Positions 32,673-44,965 of a stretch of DNA of 64,000 bases are shown piece after piece. The notes below the pieces were generated by a model, which did no database searches, was not told the origin of the DNA, and saw nothing but the letters and a program-made list of their open reading frames with translations. Every line of letters begins with the position of its first letter. Within the stretch, counting starts at the first letter, position 1. The stretch covers positions 321,455 through 385,454 of the forward strand of contig JBNGIQ010009434.1 of assembly GCA_049999765.1 (NCBI GenBank). Reading direction: 5' to 3'. Both the position numbers and the translations under genes were made by a program. This stretch comes from Phaeoceros laevis (taxonomy: Eukaryota; Anthocerotophyta; Anthocerotopsida; Notothyladales).

Positions 32673-33198
32673 AGACAACTGCGCTTCTGCTTAGCCTTGA
32701 AATCGATGAGAGTTGGATGCGCGCTCAGATGCGCAACGAAGCATGTCGCAACTTGAGATCGCATGCTACATTCTGCTTACATTTTCACCTGCTCCGCATC
32801 AAGACAGGCTTGCGATATTCCGTAGTTGAGACGATAAGCTATCCCTCCGCTCGAAGTGCTATGCGAGCGACCAAAGTCAGTGAGAACACGTGAAGCGCGC
32901 AGTCCGTTTCCGAGATACTGAAACTGGACGTACTCGAACTTACTGGACGTGCTGGACTCTGCCAGTGGAGCACAAAGCATGAAACGCTTTGCTCGTTGAC
33001 GGCATTGACGGCAGTAGATACATGACATCTTATGTTTTGGCAACTCGGTTGTCTCTTACCCTAATACTGAACGTACAACGCATGATATCATGATGAAGTG
33101 ATGAAGTAGCGCTTCTAGCTGCAGAGTCTGTTTTTACACATCTTACATGGGTAGAGTACAGGGCGATTGGTGCTGCCTACACAGTACACAGAAATGCC

Positions 33199-35058
33199 TC
33201 AACCACTACCAAAATCAGCACTTACTTCCACCTTAATTTGAGTCGAAGGCATAGGTTGTACAGTGTAACAATTGTCAGGTTGCACAGTGGTGCAATTGCT
33301 AGGCTGCACATCGGAACATGCTTTGTTGGTAAGTAGCAGTCTTCGGGGCGGGTCCTTGTGCATACTGCCACGATCGTGGCCATCCATCAGAAGCTTGCCT
33401 ATCTTGACCTTCCATTCCATATTATCTCCGTCGCCCTTGTTGTAATCATGCACAACCCGATCACAAAAATTGAGCAAGGATGCTATGCCGCAGTTAGGAC
33501 TCCAACCGTAACCCTCCAGAATATCTGCCTCCTCCTGAGTCAAATTGTCACCGACCTCCAAAGGCTTGTTTTCCATAAGCGCTGCTCTCCCGACTGAGGC
33601 GGCACTCATAACTGTGACCAGTCGTCTAATTTGCCATGATGACGATATTGTCTGGACCAACTCAAAAAAATAGGTCGCATAACCATATTCAGGCCGTTCG
33701 AGAACAATTCTGTTGTGTTTGACGAACACAAAAAGGAAAGCATGCAGCTGTCTGCACCAACCCCACTCCACAGGCCAGTTCTGACGATTCATTGATTTTG
33801 CTTGTTCCACCAGGGTGGAGAGGCAGCCCAGGCAATATGGCTTGCTTTTGAGACCAGAGTGAGAGGACGAGTTAGGAGGTTGAACATGGATGAGACCAGA
33901 GCTGCTCCACACCTTGCTAACCACATTTTCCAAATCTGCAAACTCCACATCGCCTTCCATAGCTGGGTCAAGATCATTCTCCCAAACATCTCCAAACAGA
34001 TGCAAACCATCTGCCAGACCCCTCTCTCGCAATGACTCCAAGAGCCCAGGAGCATCCTCCTGAAGAGCTACCTCCACAGATACCTTCTGTTTCCCTGCGT
34101 TCAAATGCTTATCCCTTGCTTTCATTTGCACTTTGGCAACCTTCTGTGCTGGAAGCTGAGTTTGATCGTTAGTGGTACTAACAGCTTCCGTCCTCTCAGT
34201 TGCTTTTACCTCATTTGGCTTTCTCTTCTTATTCCCTTTGAGAATCTTTCTCCTGACATTCAGGGGAACATCATCCAGTCCGTCTCCGCCTGTCACAACA
34301 TCAAGTTTCTTTGGCTCTTCACTCTGCACACCAGTGTCCACATTCTCTGCGAAATGTGGTTCCACAAGGAGCTCAACTGCCCCTACATTCTCAAGTTTTA
34401 GGGGTCCTGCTAAACATGTCTCTTGTGCCTTGTCACCGTAGCAAACAGCCTCAGAGGTCATACAAATCTCTCCAGTGACACAAACCTGATCAGGCTCTGG
34501 TTTCATCTCTGCAATCAGTGTCTGTGTTTGCTTGTTAGATGCCGGATGACCAACTAAATTCACCATTTCTTTGTTCCCATGATCGGCCAACGTAACCCCC
34601 TCTACTTCTCCAACCCCTCCGGTTCCTGATACTGAAGCACAGACAGTGGCCGTTGCCACCTCACGCATTTGCTCCCGCTCAGAATGCCATGTAGCTCCTG
34701 CTTGTGGCCATGGCCCTGATTCATTCCGTCTCCACAAACTATATCGCCTCTCCCGTTTTGCCAGATTTGTCTCACGTAGATCTAGGGCTTTGCTCCTTTC
34801 ATCCAGCTGAGCCCATTTTTCCTGGTGTTGCGCATCTACGGCTCTGATCCTATCTTCAAGGCGCGTAATTCTATCTCTGAGCTGATGCTCCCTAGTCCAA
34901 AGTCCCCGCTCTCTTTCGCCCAGTGCAAATTCGAGCTCTTGCCACAGCTGCTTGCACCTGTCAGCTGGCGGCGCCGATGGAGGGATGTGATAAAAGTTTG
35001 CCACTCCTGGCACATAGGGAGCTTGAGAACCATCCATAGTAGGCTGTCGGATAGGCAT
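33199..35058 (-). CDS. 619-residue single-exon plant protein of unknown function
   Basis: An uninterrupted frame runs from the ATG at 35058 (MPIRQPTMDGSQAPYVPGV) to 33199. Residues about 30-110 form a charged coiled coil (KQLWQELEFALGERERGLWT, RDRITRLEDRIRAVDAQHQE). The middle (about 115-340) is low complexity with a basic nuclear-localisation-like patch (KGNKKRKPNEVK). The C-terminal about 200 residues are a compact domain: PGLLESLRERGLADGLHLFG, FADLENVVSKVW, KPYCLGCLSTLVEQAKSMNR, WPVEWGWCRQLHAFLFVFVK, NRIVLERPEYGYATYFFELV, GYGWSPNCGIASLLNFCDRV, WKVKIGKLLMDG. I believe related uncharacterised proteins occur widely in land plants, but know no function. The 5' gene neighbour is RPN5 (same strand). 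Confidence 0.75.
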   Translation of the reverse strand: MPIRQPTMDGSQAPYVPGVANFYHIPPSAPPADRCKQLWQELEFALGERERGLWTREHQLRDRITRLEDRIRAVDAQHQEKWAQLDERSKALDLRETNLAKRERRYSLWRRNESGPWPQAGATWHSEREQMREVATATVCASVSGTGGVGEVEGVTLADHGNKEMVNLVGHPASNKQTQTLIAEMKPEPDQVCVTGEICMTSEAVCYGDKAQETCLAGPLKLENVGAVELLVEPHFAENVDTGVQSEEPKKLDVVTGGDGLDDVPLNVRRKILKGNKKRKPNEVKATERTEAVSTTNDQTQLPAQKVAKVQMKARDKHLNAGKQKVSVEVALQEDAPGLLESLRERGLADGLHLFGDVWENDLDPAMEGDVEFADLENVVSKVWSSSGLIHVQPPNSSSHSGLKSKPYCLGCLSTLVEQAKSMNRQNWPVEWGWCRQLHAFLFVFVKHNRIVLERPEYGYATYFFELVQTISSSWQIRRLVTVMSAASVGRAALMENKPLEVGDNLTQEEADILEGYGWSPNCGIASLLNFCDRVVHDYNKGDGDNMEWKVKIGKLLMDGHDRGSMHKDPPRRLLLTNKACSDVQPSNCTTVQPDNCYTVQPMPSTQIKVEVSADFGSG

Positions 35059-35606
35059 GTCTTCCGTTCATGCATACATCACGGCGAGTCGAAGAGTTTC
35101 ACAGAAAGTCTCCTCTCAGCCACTGCCTAGGCTTAAAAATGCACTCGCCTCCTCAGTCCCGTAATGGATGACCTCTGGCTTCAACGTTGAGCAACGTTGT
35201 ATGACGACATCTCGTCTGGAAGTCACCGAAGCCATAACAATCCAAACAACAACGAGAAGGTTAATTGTCGGGACCACACACACACGAAACACAAACATGA
35301 GTGTCCGATCTGCCTGCCGGGCCTTCTTGCTCACCGAAATGTTGTGAAACTTGAGATGTGCGCTCGTTTGTACGACCGTGCCACCGAGAGCAGGTAACGA
35401 CGGCGGAAGTACAGAATTCGGCCAACGAGGATCCCAGACAAAAATTGCAGAGTCCTGCGTGACCTTCCACTGACGACAGCGACACAAGGTTAGCAACTTC
35501 AAGGGCCCGGTCTCGAATGCACTCGTGGCGCTGCAAAATTGGAATCTGAATTGGACACTCAGTAGTCAGTATCGCAAAATGCACAGATTGTGTGCAACAA
35601 TTTTTC

Positions 35607-35830
35607 CCCCGACCCCGGGATTCAATCGCACGTCACACAGAAAAGAGCCGAGTGTTCCAACCATCTGTGCCACAACATGAACTTTCAGTAAATGTCTGCG
35701 CCAAATTATAAAATAATTAGTTTACCGAGATTTGAACCCAAACAACATTTCCGCACGAGCACTTAAAACCAAGACTCAAGTGGCGTTTGCCGAGATTAAA
35801 CTCGCACTACGCATCAAGGCCTGTTATTGC
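35607..35830 (-). repeat. tRNA-derived SINE-like sequence (Pol III A and B boxes)
   Basis: On the minus strand from 35672, TGGCACAGATGGTTGG resembles an A box. GATTGAATCCC at 35627-35617 resembles a B box, about 45 bases on, the spacing of a tRNA gene. Two more B-box-like stretches precede it on the same strand (GGGTTCAAATCTCGGTAAAC at about 35740 and GCGAGTTTAATCTCGGCAAAC at about 35800). The acceptor ends do not pair convincingly and no terminator T-run follows, so this is a tRNA-like repeat, not a tRNA gene. Confidence 0.4.
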
Positions 35831-35992
35831 GGAACAGTCAGACTATGTGAAATCGCAGAGTCGCAGACATCAGAACTTCGTTTCCGGAGAAAGTGAACCT
35901 TTTCAGGGAAGGAAGCGATGATTCCACGTTTGTCCAGCTCGGCAGGAGCATGAATACCATCTTTCAAAATTTAAGCTTTCCTTCACCCTTAG

Positions 35993-38704
35993 TTACTGGA
36001 CCTTCAGACTCACTTTATGCACCATGGTCTCTTTGTGAATTTGGTGACAACTCTTCTCCACCAGGTCTAACAACTTCTCTATGTTTACGGCCCATGAGTT
36101 CAGAACCTCATTGCTGTCTTGCTTGCTGCGGAAGGACACAACCCCAGCAGGCCTATCGACTTTGGCAATAAGGGCCTTGGACACCACCATCTCTGACAAG
36201 TGCTTCTCAGTTTCCTGCAGAGTATTTTGACCAGTATGTCAATCTGAACAATGACGTCCATGATAACCTAGAGATTCAGATCACCGAGACAGGCTACGTA
36301 CCACAATGGTTAAACTTAGAAGTTCGGACAATCGCTTCAAATTTATCCTTGAATAGTACTTCGAGACCACAAGAATATTCTGTACCACGGTCAACCAAAC
36401 AACAGATTTTAGACTCTCACTCAAGTCAGACCATGCATTTCTAGCACTACGCTAACTGTGATCATGGTGAGCATTTTCAGTTGTAAAACCAAACTCTGAA
36501 CCAATAGGTCAATTGCATCACAGCTTACATGCTCGATAGCCCGTTGCCTTAAATCGTCAAGGGCTTTGTCCCCAAGGCCAGCTCCGAGCACACTGTTTTC
36601 CTCCTCGAACTCACTTCTATAATCTTCCCAAAAGGTCACCCATCGTATTACTTCCATTGTGACAAAATGCTTCAGTAAAGCCCTGCAGACGACACCATCA
36701 GCTGTCAGGAAGAAGTCATGACACCACAAAGAAAGGCTGCAGTAGCATGGATGAGCTGGCAACAGCAAGATTGAAATAGAACAGCACCGGAATTTTGGAA
36801 GCTCTGAAAGTCTTTTGTCATCCAATGTGATGCTCATAAGACTGGATTGCATTGGATCGTGGGGGGCCAGGACAAGGTACCAGCATATTTTTCTCAAAAC
36901 CTGCAAGGACAGCTCTCCCATTGTCAGAGACACAGGATTGTCACGAACAATTACACAACTAAGATGTTAAGGGTGATCAACAAAGCTAAGCTTCTTACAG
37001 GAATCCAAACTGACTGATCCTCAGTTACTGAAGGCGTGTCATAGATTGCCTGGTAGCAACGACATATCTCCAAGTAATCATTACTGTGGGAATAATACCT
37101 GCATACAGATATAAAAGAGCCTTCATGCCCTGACCACTTGTGATGCAACATCACAAGTTGCTATGGACATTATTCGTGAACTCAGTGTAGCCCAACTGCA
37201 TACACATTGAATCTACACATTACCTGATCATAAGCCTGTAGTATATGAGCTTCAGCTCTTCAAGTGACGGAATGTCAGGTGGGGGAGCTTCAACTACATT
37301 ATCACCCTCTTTGGGCTTTTTCTTCTCCTTTAAAGTATCAACAACAAATGTCCTTGGGCTAATCTTTCTAGACAGGATCTGCGCCCGCATATAGTCGTTT
37401 CTGTCAAGGCACAGCCGTACCTGGTAAAAGAATAACAGTTAACCTTAGTGCAAACAATAGCTATGAACGGGGTAGTGATTGGCAGCAGAATTGGCTGTGG
37501 GCCTGCAAATATGGGGGCCCCACAGATCGATTATACCCATACCTGCTCAAGAATGAAAGCTATCTTTTCTGTCTTTGACATAGCACCAAAAGTCTCCACC
37601 TGCCAGTCAAGTGGAGGACTGTAAAAATTCACAACAAACACAAAATGAACCTCTGAGCGTACCACCTGTAGCCCTTTCTGTAACAATCCACATTCAAGGA
37701 ATGCAAACAGGTGCTTACAGCAACTTCTTGCATCAAGTCAGCAGCCTCAGCCACCAGCCCTTGCTCCTCCTTAATCCGGGCTAACTTCTTGATTAGCCGT
37801 GCCCTCTCTAACTCCACATATATCTGTTGATAACCGAGTAATCAGCTGAAACGACAAGCGGCGACTTACTAGGAAATAATTGCACCTGCACAAAGAACAC
37901 GTCCAAAATCCAACCTTTCCAGCTGAGACGCTGTTGAGTGTCTTGATAAGCTCAACACGGGTCTCTACATCAGGAGTTTGATCAATGTATTGCATGGCTT
38001 CCTGTACCATAGCTTTCACGGCCTGCAGAAGAAAAGGGAAGGTTAGAGAGGTCATCAAGTGTGACAAGAACGTTCTGGATGTTTCGGAAACCAATTTCGG
38101 TACTTAATACCAGCACAGACATGGGCCGGGCCGCCTTTTCATAAACTACATTCGTTATCTGACAGCACTATTGTCAAAATTGTCCTAATTGAGGAAGGTC
38201 AGTTTCGCAACGTATCATCTTGGCAGTGGCACCGACATGCAGCTAAAATGGATTGCACGGTGCAAGCAAAGAATCCTCGCAGCCGGAGTACCTGCTTGAG
38301 TTGCGCCCGCCGCTTGGACAGAAGCATAATCTGGTCGTTCAAAGTCTTCCACTGCTCAGCTTCACGACACAGCTGAACGATAACGACAGCAACTTTTCTG
38401 GTACCCGTAACATCTGCTGAGAGCCTGAACTGCTTCTCAAGGTTTAGCAGTGCTTCTATTGCGACGTCCAGCTTACCCTCCTGTAAGACGAGAAATAAAC
38501 CAGGTACACGGTTGGTGAAGCACGACACTCATGTCACTCATGAGAGCAGCTTCCAACCTATCATTCATGGCAAACAAGGGTCACAAAAGCACAAACACAC
38601 ACCTTCGCAATCAATCTCTGGGCCTCAATGTCCCGCTCCAAAGCATCCCCAGAAACTGCCTGATCCTGGACAGACGGGGTCGCGGAAGATCCGACCTCCG
38701 CCAT
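35993..38704 (-). CDS. RPN5: 26S proteasome regulatory lid subunit RPN5 (PSMD12)
   Basis: Eleven exons: 38704-38603, 38480-38292, 38022-37915, 37823-37719, 37599-37543, 37420-37224, 37098-36999, 36900-36788, 36682-36529, 36379-36302 and 36214-35993. All have GT-AG borders, and phases sum to 475 codons, giving 474 residues. Markers along the protein: [155 protein letters not shown] and [17 protein letters not shown]. The last two belong to the PCI domain (helix bundle plus winged helix) that assembles the proteasome lid. Nothing is missing or broken. Transcription starts opposite the LRR gene. Confidence 0.95.
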
Positions 38705-38959
38705 TGCTGGGGTATGGAATTCGGATTACGCCGGCAAACAATGTACAGTACCACGGTACCCCGACCTTTGCAGCCGGATGTGGAGAAAACCCTCCGTTTG
38801 AGACAAAGGCGTGAAGCCGGTCGGCATGAGTTTGTGCCAGCAATGGGCCGGTCATTTCCCTAAAGTTTAGGCATATTGCGGGTTTTCAGGCACCATGGAA
38901 TCCCAGCCTTTACCCCAAAAACTCCTCAGACCGCGCTTGGCCACGCGGGATGCCATACG
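38705..38959. promoter_or_regulatory. Divergent (head-to-head) promoter of RPN5 and the LRR gene
   Basis: Only 255 bases separate the RPN5 ATG (minus) from the LRR-protein ATG (plus). Both 5' untranslated regions and the control elements must share this interval. An in-frame upstream stretch exists for the LRR gene (from about 38876), so its start could be slightly further 5'. No TATA box is evident. Confidence 0.6.
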
Positions 38960-40594
38960 ATGGCCGTTGTGACGGGAGACCGATACTTGGAGCTACTATC
39001 TCGGTTTGTGCAGCGTCACACGGGTTCGCTGCTGGACAATTCCACTGCCAGTGTTATGGTGCTGAAGCTCAATCCTGTAGGTCTGCTCTACATGCAAACC
39101 CGGCTGGAAGCATTGCAAGAGCTGGAGCAGTTGCGAGCTGGTGCTCCGGTGGATTACTTGCGTGCATACGTGGCAGATCTCGGGGATCACCGCGCTCTGG
39201 AGCAGCTTCGACGGGTGCTGCAGTTGCTTACTGCCGTGAAGTTGGTGTCTCTTCTACCTAAGGAGACACGGGACCCTACACCCATTACTCTCCTGCCCTT
39301 TGCTCATCTCCGGTGTCTGGAGCTGCGTGGCTGTGACCTCTCCACCTCCGCTGCCCGTGGCCTGCTGGAACTCAGGTCCACGTTGGAGAAACTTATCTGC
39401 TACAATTCATCGGTTGGACCTTGTCCCTCGCTCCTGAAATCGTTAGCCAAGTACAAGCTTTGAGAAGGCGGACCATCTCAGTATGTCTTGGATGGGACTA
39501 AGCTACTGTGGTGGTTTGGCAACGGGGTTGTAGGATGCTCTGCGGCACATCTTTGCTGAGCGCACGGCAGAGATCCAGGACGCAAAGCCTTGGACTAAGC
39601 TTGCTGTCGTCAGCTGTCCCTGCAACGGTATGCTGCTCATGGACGAGTCGTTGCAGCTATTGCCAGCTGTTGAGGTGCTGGACCTTAGCAGGAATTGCCT
39701 TGCCGAAGTTTCCAACCTCGGCAAATGCTCCAGGCTCCGTTACCTGGACTTAGGGTTTAATCACATCACGAATCTCTTCACACTCAATCTGGTAAGGATG
39801 CTATTTGAAGATGGGTTTGTGGTGCGTTTGCATGAAGCCTCCCTTTGATATGTGTGATGTTTTCTCTGATGTGTATGCCACTTCTGTTCCAGATATTCTG
39901 CCGCATCAGAGTGTTGCTATTGAGGAATAATGCACTTCTGAATGTCGAAGGCATAGAGCGCCTCGTATCGCTGAGCGTTCTTGATATATCCTACAACCTA
40001 ATAGCTTCTGTTAGTGATGTGGAAGCTCTGAAGTCTCTATCACAGCTCAATGCCCTGTCGCTTCAAGGCAATCCAATAACGCTACGGCCAAATTATCGCA
40101 TTGATCTGCTTGGTGTCTTGGCAGATCCCAGAAAGGTATGCCTGCATGTCATTTTGTACTCTCTCAGGCTCTAGCTTGTAAAACTACTCTGAGTCTGGTT
40201 TTCTGATTGCCACCTGGGCAGGTTGTTCTGGACGGAAGGTCGGTAACAAGTCGAGAACTATGGCTGGTCAAAAGCCTGTTGTGGAAAAATAAGTTGCAAG
40301 CGCCTATTTGCAGTGGCTACGACGTTGCCATTATCGCAACGGAGTCGGTGGCATCACCAGATAGTCTGTCAATTAGTGAAACACCAAGGGAAAAGGTATG
40401 AGTCTCATATTGTGCATTGCATTCAGTATTTGGCCTGTAATATCTCTTTGGCAGAAAACTGTTCCACAGTGCTTGGCCAGCTGGCAGGGGGTTTCTATTC
40501 AAACTTTAAAGCCACTGCATTACGTGTGCAGAAAGGATTACGGGTTGCAGTTATTGAAGACAATCCTCTGGATACACTTCCCAAATCTAAGTGA
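38960..40594 (+). CDS. STK11IP-like leucine-rich-repeat protein
   Basis: Exons 38960-39412, 39534-39791, 39893-40135, 40222-40395 and 40482-40594. The first four join in phase 0. The fifth, if read in phase 0 from 40482, ends in a stop near 40594 (LRVAVIEDNPLDTLPKSK). The N-terminal domain (MAVVTGDRYLELLSRFV..) is followed by FAHLRCLELRGCDLSTSA, DALRHIFAERTAEI, SCPCNGMLLMDESLQLLPAV and leucine-rich repeats VEVLDLSRNCLAEVSNLGKC, LRYLDLGFNHITNL, IRVLLLRNNALLNVEGIERL, LSVLDISYNLIASVSDVEAL and LNALSLQGNPITLRPNYR. The order (HLELRG, then LExLIC, then repeats ending at LEGNP) is that of STK11-interacting-protein-like LRR proteins, which plants also have. The long C-terminal domain of animal STK11IP is absent, as far as I can see. 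Function in plants unknown. Confidence 0.75.
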
Positions 40595-41991
40595 CCACCG
40601 GCGAAACTTTTATACGCTTGGGTAAGTGAGGTGCACGGTTTTGTTGCTGATAAGTGAGGTCTCTTATAGTAAAGCATGAAACCACCGGTGCCTCAGCTTC
40701 TGAGAATATCCTTCCTGCTGAAAATGCTGTTGGCGTCCTTGACCTACCGAGAACTGCCAGTCCACATTATTCTCAACATGGCAGGTAACGCGTTTGGCGT
40801 CGTTTGCAGCGGAGGGTCGGTAAGATTGCATAAAACCAATCAAGCAAGGTCTAAGGAGGTGAGAAGAACGTTGTCCTAATTGCGAAGGGAAAACGTACAT
40901 TGCAGTAATCCCGAGGTAGGGCTCGAGTTCGCTAGCTGCATATCCTGTGCTCATGCCCCCCAAAATTCAATTCATCGCACATCCCCTACAAACGCAACTT
41001 GTTGGTTTGCTGTGGATTCCACTTCGCTTCACGCTGTCCTAGGTGCGGCGCCTCGTCACGCTGTGCTTGTTCGAATTCTCGTCGTCCTTTTAACTCTGAA
41101 CTGTCCAGACACAGGCCATTGAAGACGGACCCACGGTGGCGCAGGCTGGCCAAGTACTGTATTCGAATGGTGCCAGCCAGGCAGTCAGCACAACGTTTGG
41201 CCCTCAAACAGGTGGGTGATCTAAATTTCCGAGTCAATAACATGCACGAGACCTAGGCGAGACCCGGTTATAAGACCGTGAGGCGAGTTCCCTGTTCCCT
41301 GATGATGTGATGAACATTCATTTCCTCCTGAGTTCCGTCGTCTCCCTCCTTTTTGGCCCAGGTCCCCTCATTTTCTCCATTACCTTCGCGCCCACGCGTG
41401 CCGCCTTGATTCAGATAACCACCTCCTGTAGACTAGAAGTACAATACCTTTAGATACTGTGGCCGCTTCTTTCTCCAGCCAGCATGTGCCTGCAGGATCT
41501 TTCACCGCGTCTTCATGCTTTTGCACAGATAGATTGGCCGCCCAGCTTGCTGGCACTTGGCCCAGTCCGTCATGGCCTGCTCTTCTCCATGGCAGCCTAG
41601 CTTAATCCTGGGGTAAACCTTGCTGGTGGGCCCTCACTCCATGCCCGCCATCTCTCATCTTCCCTTGGCCTGGTTGAGTCCGCTTTTCCCCGTCATTGTG
41701 AAAGCCCGTTGGGCCTGCGCCTGACATTCGCAGACTTTAGGCACCAGCAGCTGGGAGTTTCGCGGTTCATGCCTGGTGGGCAAAGTGAGAAGATGTCTCT
41801 CTGGGGTGTGATGAGGCTTGAAGTTGGGCTGAAGATCATTCGGCATTGTCGGGTGCGGTGACTGCTTCCCTGACTTCTCGGAGTGCCCCCCGCGCAGCTC
41901 GCCGGGGAATGCCGTGTATCTGTGACGGGGGTCGGTGAATGTGAAGATTCAGGAGGCCGGTCAGCCAGGGAGAGCGCATAAGTTTGGCCAG
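40595..41991. other. Intergenic, no supported gene
   Basis: Short open stretches only. One at about 41113-41215 (EDGPTVAQAGQVLYSNGASQ) looks protein-like, but has no demonstrable start or splice partner. The 3' half is the presumed promoter and leader of the calcium-binding TPR gene. Confidence 0.4.
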
Positions 41992-44965
41992 ATGGCGGGT
42001 GTAGCGATGGCGAGCCAATCAGGTGACCCTGTGGTTGCTATCAGGAACTTGAAAGTAGAGAAAATTTTCAATATGTTCGACAACAATGGGGACTCCAGGC
42101 TTAATAGGCAGGAGATGGCGTCGCTGGTGATCGCGGTTAATCCCCGTGTGAAGTTCAGCGAAGAGCAGATCAATGCCATTTTGGACGAGGTGTTCAGGAC
42201 GTACGGCAGCTACATCGACGGGGACAAGGGGCTATCTTACGAAGGGCTGCTAAGGACCTATGATGATGGTGCCGGGGATGTGGACAGGGATTTTGTGGCT
42301 CTTAAACTCAAGCTCGACAACGAGGACCGTGAGGACCTTCACCCATCGCAGGCTCCCCCAAAGTTCTCCATAATGGACGAGCGGCCCGAGGTGGCATCCT
42401 CAATGAGGAAAAGGCCCGATGTTGGCGCCTGGGCTTTGTCTCCGAACAATGGAATCACTTTTGATGAGACTTGGAACCTCATAGGCGATCTGAAGATTGT
42501 GCTCAAAAGACTGGAAGAAGCAGGTGGAAGGAGAGACGAGAAGAAAGGAGGGCCGAATGAGGTGGATTCTTCCGGTTCTGATGATCCCAAGCTCAAGGGA
42601 TTGGAGCAGAACCCTGGTTATGCTACATTTAAGAACGACTTGGGAGTTCTTAGGAGACGTGCAGAATCTGGTAGGGGTCCAGATGAAGCATTTGATGCTC
42701 ACATGGCTGTAGGGAGGGTCCTTTTTGATCACAAGGTATTTGGGGAGGCCCTTATCAGCTTTCAGAAGGCCATTGATCTCAAGCCTACAGACTTGCGGCC
42801 ACATTTCCGTGCAGGGAATGCTCTCTATTCGCTTGGCAGATACCCTGAGGCAAGAGTGGAATATCAAAAGGCATTGGACGCTGGGCAGGCAACAGCATCC
42901 GCATTGCTACTTCCTCAGGTAATGCAGCGTACATCAATCATCTGTGTAGTATTAGGACGTCTTGCAAGGCTTGCAATGGTAAGGGTCATTCTGTTTTGGA
43001 AAGATCTGTTAGCCTTGTGATACAGGTGCCTGTACTGATGTTCAGGCTGAGGGACTGCTTGTTGGTTACTGGCTCCATTGGACACCATCTAACAACTGCT
43101 TTAATGATTTTGCACGTGTGCCGACCCGTGAAAGTTGAGAATGATGGTTGTTTCCTCTGCAACGGCTTTCATTTTGTGGGAGCTAATGCGTATGCATTAT
43201 GTTGTGCTATTGCTCATGGTAAATACAGGATCAAGTGTAAGGATTGTGTACTGGCATTGTCGTTTCACATCTGCCCACTTTTTGTCACCTGTTTTGAGGC
43301 AGACTAATGTGGTTAATTTGTTATTCCCAACGAACCCTTGAGGGCATAAAAAGAGTGCTGCTGTTGTGATATATCTTCATAGCAGGAAGGCTGTAATGCT
43401 GACCATTAAAGGGTTGTTTGGGTGGGTCTTTTCTTTTCTCATTTTATTAAGAAATTTTCCTGTCACCTGGCATCTTGCAGGTACGCGTCAATCTTGGAAT
43501 TGCTCTGGAAGCAGAAGGCATGCTACTAAGTGCATGCGAGCAGTACAGAGAAGCTGCCATCTTAAACAGCAACCACTGCAGGGCCCTTAAGCACCTGGGT
43601 AGTGCCCTGCTTGGTGTTGGTGAGTATAGAGCTGCTCAGAAACCCCTAGAAAATGCTGTTTTCATAAAGCCCGACTATGCTGATGCACATTGTGATCTCG
43701 GGTCGGTACTGCACGCTCTAAAAGACGACAGAGCATTTGAGGAGTTTCGCTTGGCTATTGATTTGCAGCCTAACCACATAGAGGCCTTGTACAACCTTGG
43801 TGGACTGCTTAGGGATGATGGAAAGTATGCTAGTGCTGCAGACATATATGCAAAAGTATTAAACATCAACCCAAGACACTGGCAGGCACAGCTGAACAGA
43901 GCAGTGGCTCTATTAGGAGATGGAAAGGACCAGGAATCAAGGGCAGCTCTCAAGGAGGCTTTTAGGATGACCAACAGAGTAGAAGTCTTTGACGAGTTAG
44001 AGCGTCAAAAGCATGCACAGAAGAAGAGTTTAAAGGGCTTGACCACCGTTGCAACTGCCCAAGGAAGCAGCAGTGGCCGGGATGTAGGTCTTGCATCATT
44101 GAGTGATGTTGTAGTTGTGGAGCCATCCAAATTTCGAAAAGCTGACAACAACACAACTGAGAGAGTGCGGCTTGCAGCTGCTCTGGAGATTCGAGGTATT
44201 CAGAAGCATACCAGGTTGAATTTGGTTGATGTGTCTGTGATTAGCAACGTTATTACTGAGGGTAACTTGCGTCTTGCACCTGCAACATCATATGAGGACA
44301 AGGTGATTCGCAAACCTGACCTTGAAAAGGTTCTCAGGGAAGAAATACTTGACACTCTTAATGCTAGCAGCTTTCAGGGGGCTGTGAAGGTCATAAATGA
44401 GCGCATCCTTGGAGTTCTGGACAGAAGCGGCTCAGGACGTGTAGACCTGGGCTTTTTTTTTGCTATACTGGCACCCTTATGTGCAGGCTCAAGTGATCAC
44501 CGAAAGCGAACAGTCTTTGAAGCTCTGTTATGGCGGACACCTAAGACATCGCCAGGTGAGATCCCGAAGAAGGATTTGAAGCAGTATCTGAACCATCTAC
44601 GAGCAGCTTTCCTCTCGTCTCAAGTGGCAAGCAATGAGCTTGAGTATCGTCCTGAGGATGAGCAGGCTAATGTGTCTTACCCTGAGTTCATAGATATGTT
44701 TGATGAGCCTGATTGGGGGTTTGGGATTTTGGATACTCTGTTGAAGTTAGAAGCAAGAGACAGAGACCGCCACAGATCACTGTCCTTTGGCTGGATCACC
44801 TGTGCTGTGTGTTCGTACGCGATTACTGGGCTGAGATTTAAGGAGGTGACGTCGCACTTCAATCTCTGTTCTCAGTGTTATGCGGAGGGCAAGGTGCCAG
44901 CCTCAGCCACACAAGATGATTACTGCTTCAAGGAATTTAGAGGCTCATCAGGGTTGTTTGGGTAG
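41992..44965 (+). CDS. Calcium-binding tetratricopeptide-repeat protein (At1g05150/At2g32450-like)
   Basis: Exons 41992-42918 and 43481-44965 join in phase 0 (LLLPQ|VRVNLGIAL) into 803 residues, essentially the length of the Arabidopsis relatives (about 800). The N-terminal EF-hand loop is DNNGDSRLNRQE (near residue 30). A second half-site lies near YIDGDKGLSYEGLLRTYDDG. TPR helices occupy about residues 230-480: VLFDHKVFGEALISFQKAID, LRPHFRAGNALYSLGRYPEA, ADAHCDLGSVLHALKDDRAF, IEALYNLGGLLRDDGKYASA, WQAQLNRAVALLGDGKDQES. The C-terminus carries a four-Cys zinc-binding pair (CAVC and CSQC in ITCAVCSYAITG..FNLCSQCYAEG). The molecular role is unknown. An upstream in-frame stretch lacks an ATG, so 41992 is taken as start. 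Confidence 0.9.

Noticed and set aside
35607-35680. Functional tRNA gene
   Set aside because: A and B boxes are spaced correctly, but acceptor and anticodon stems do not pair convincingly and no T-run terminator follows.
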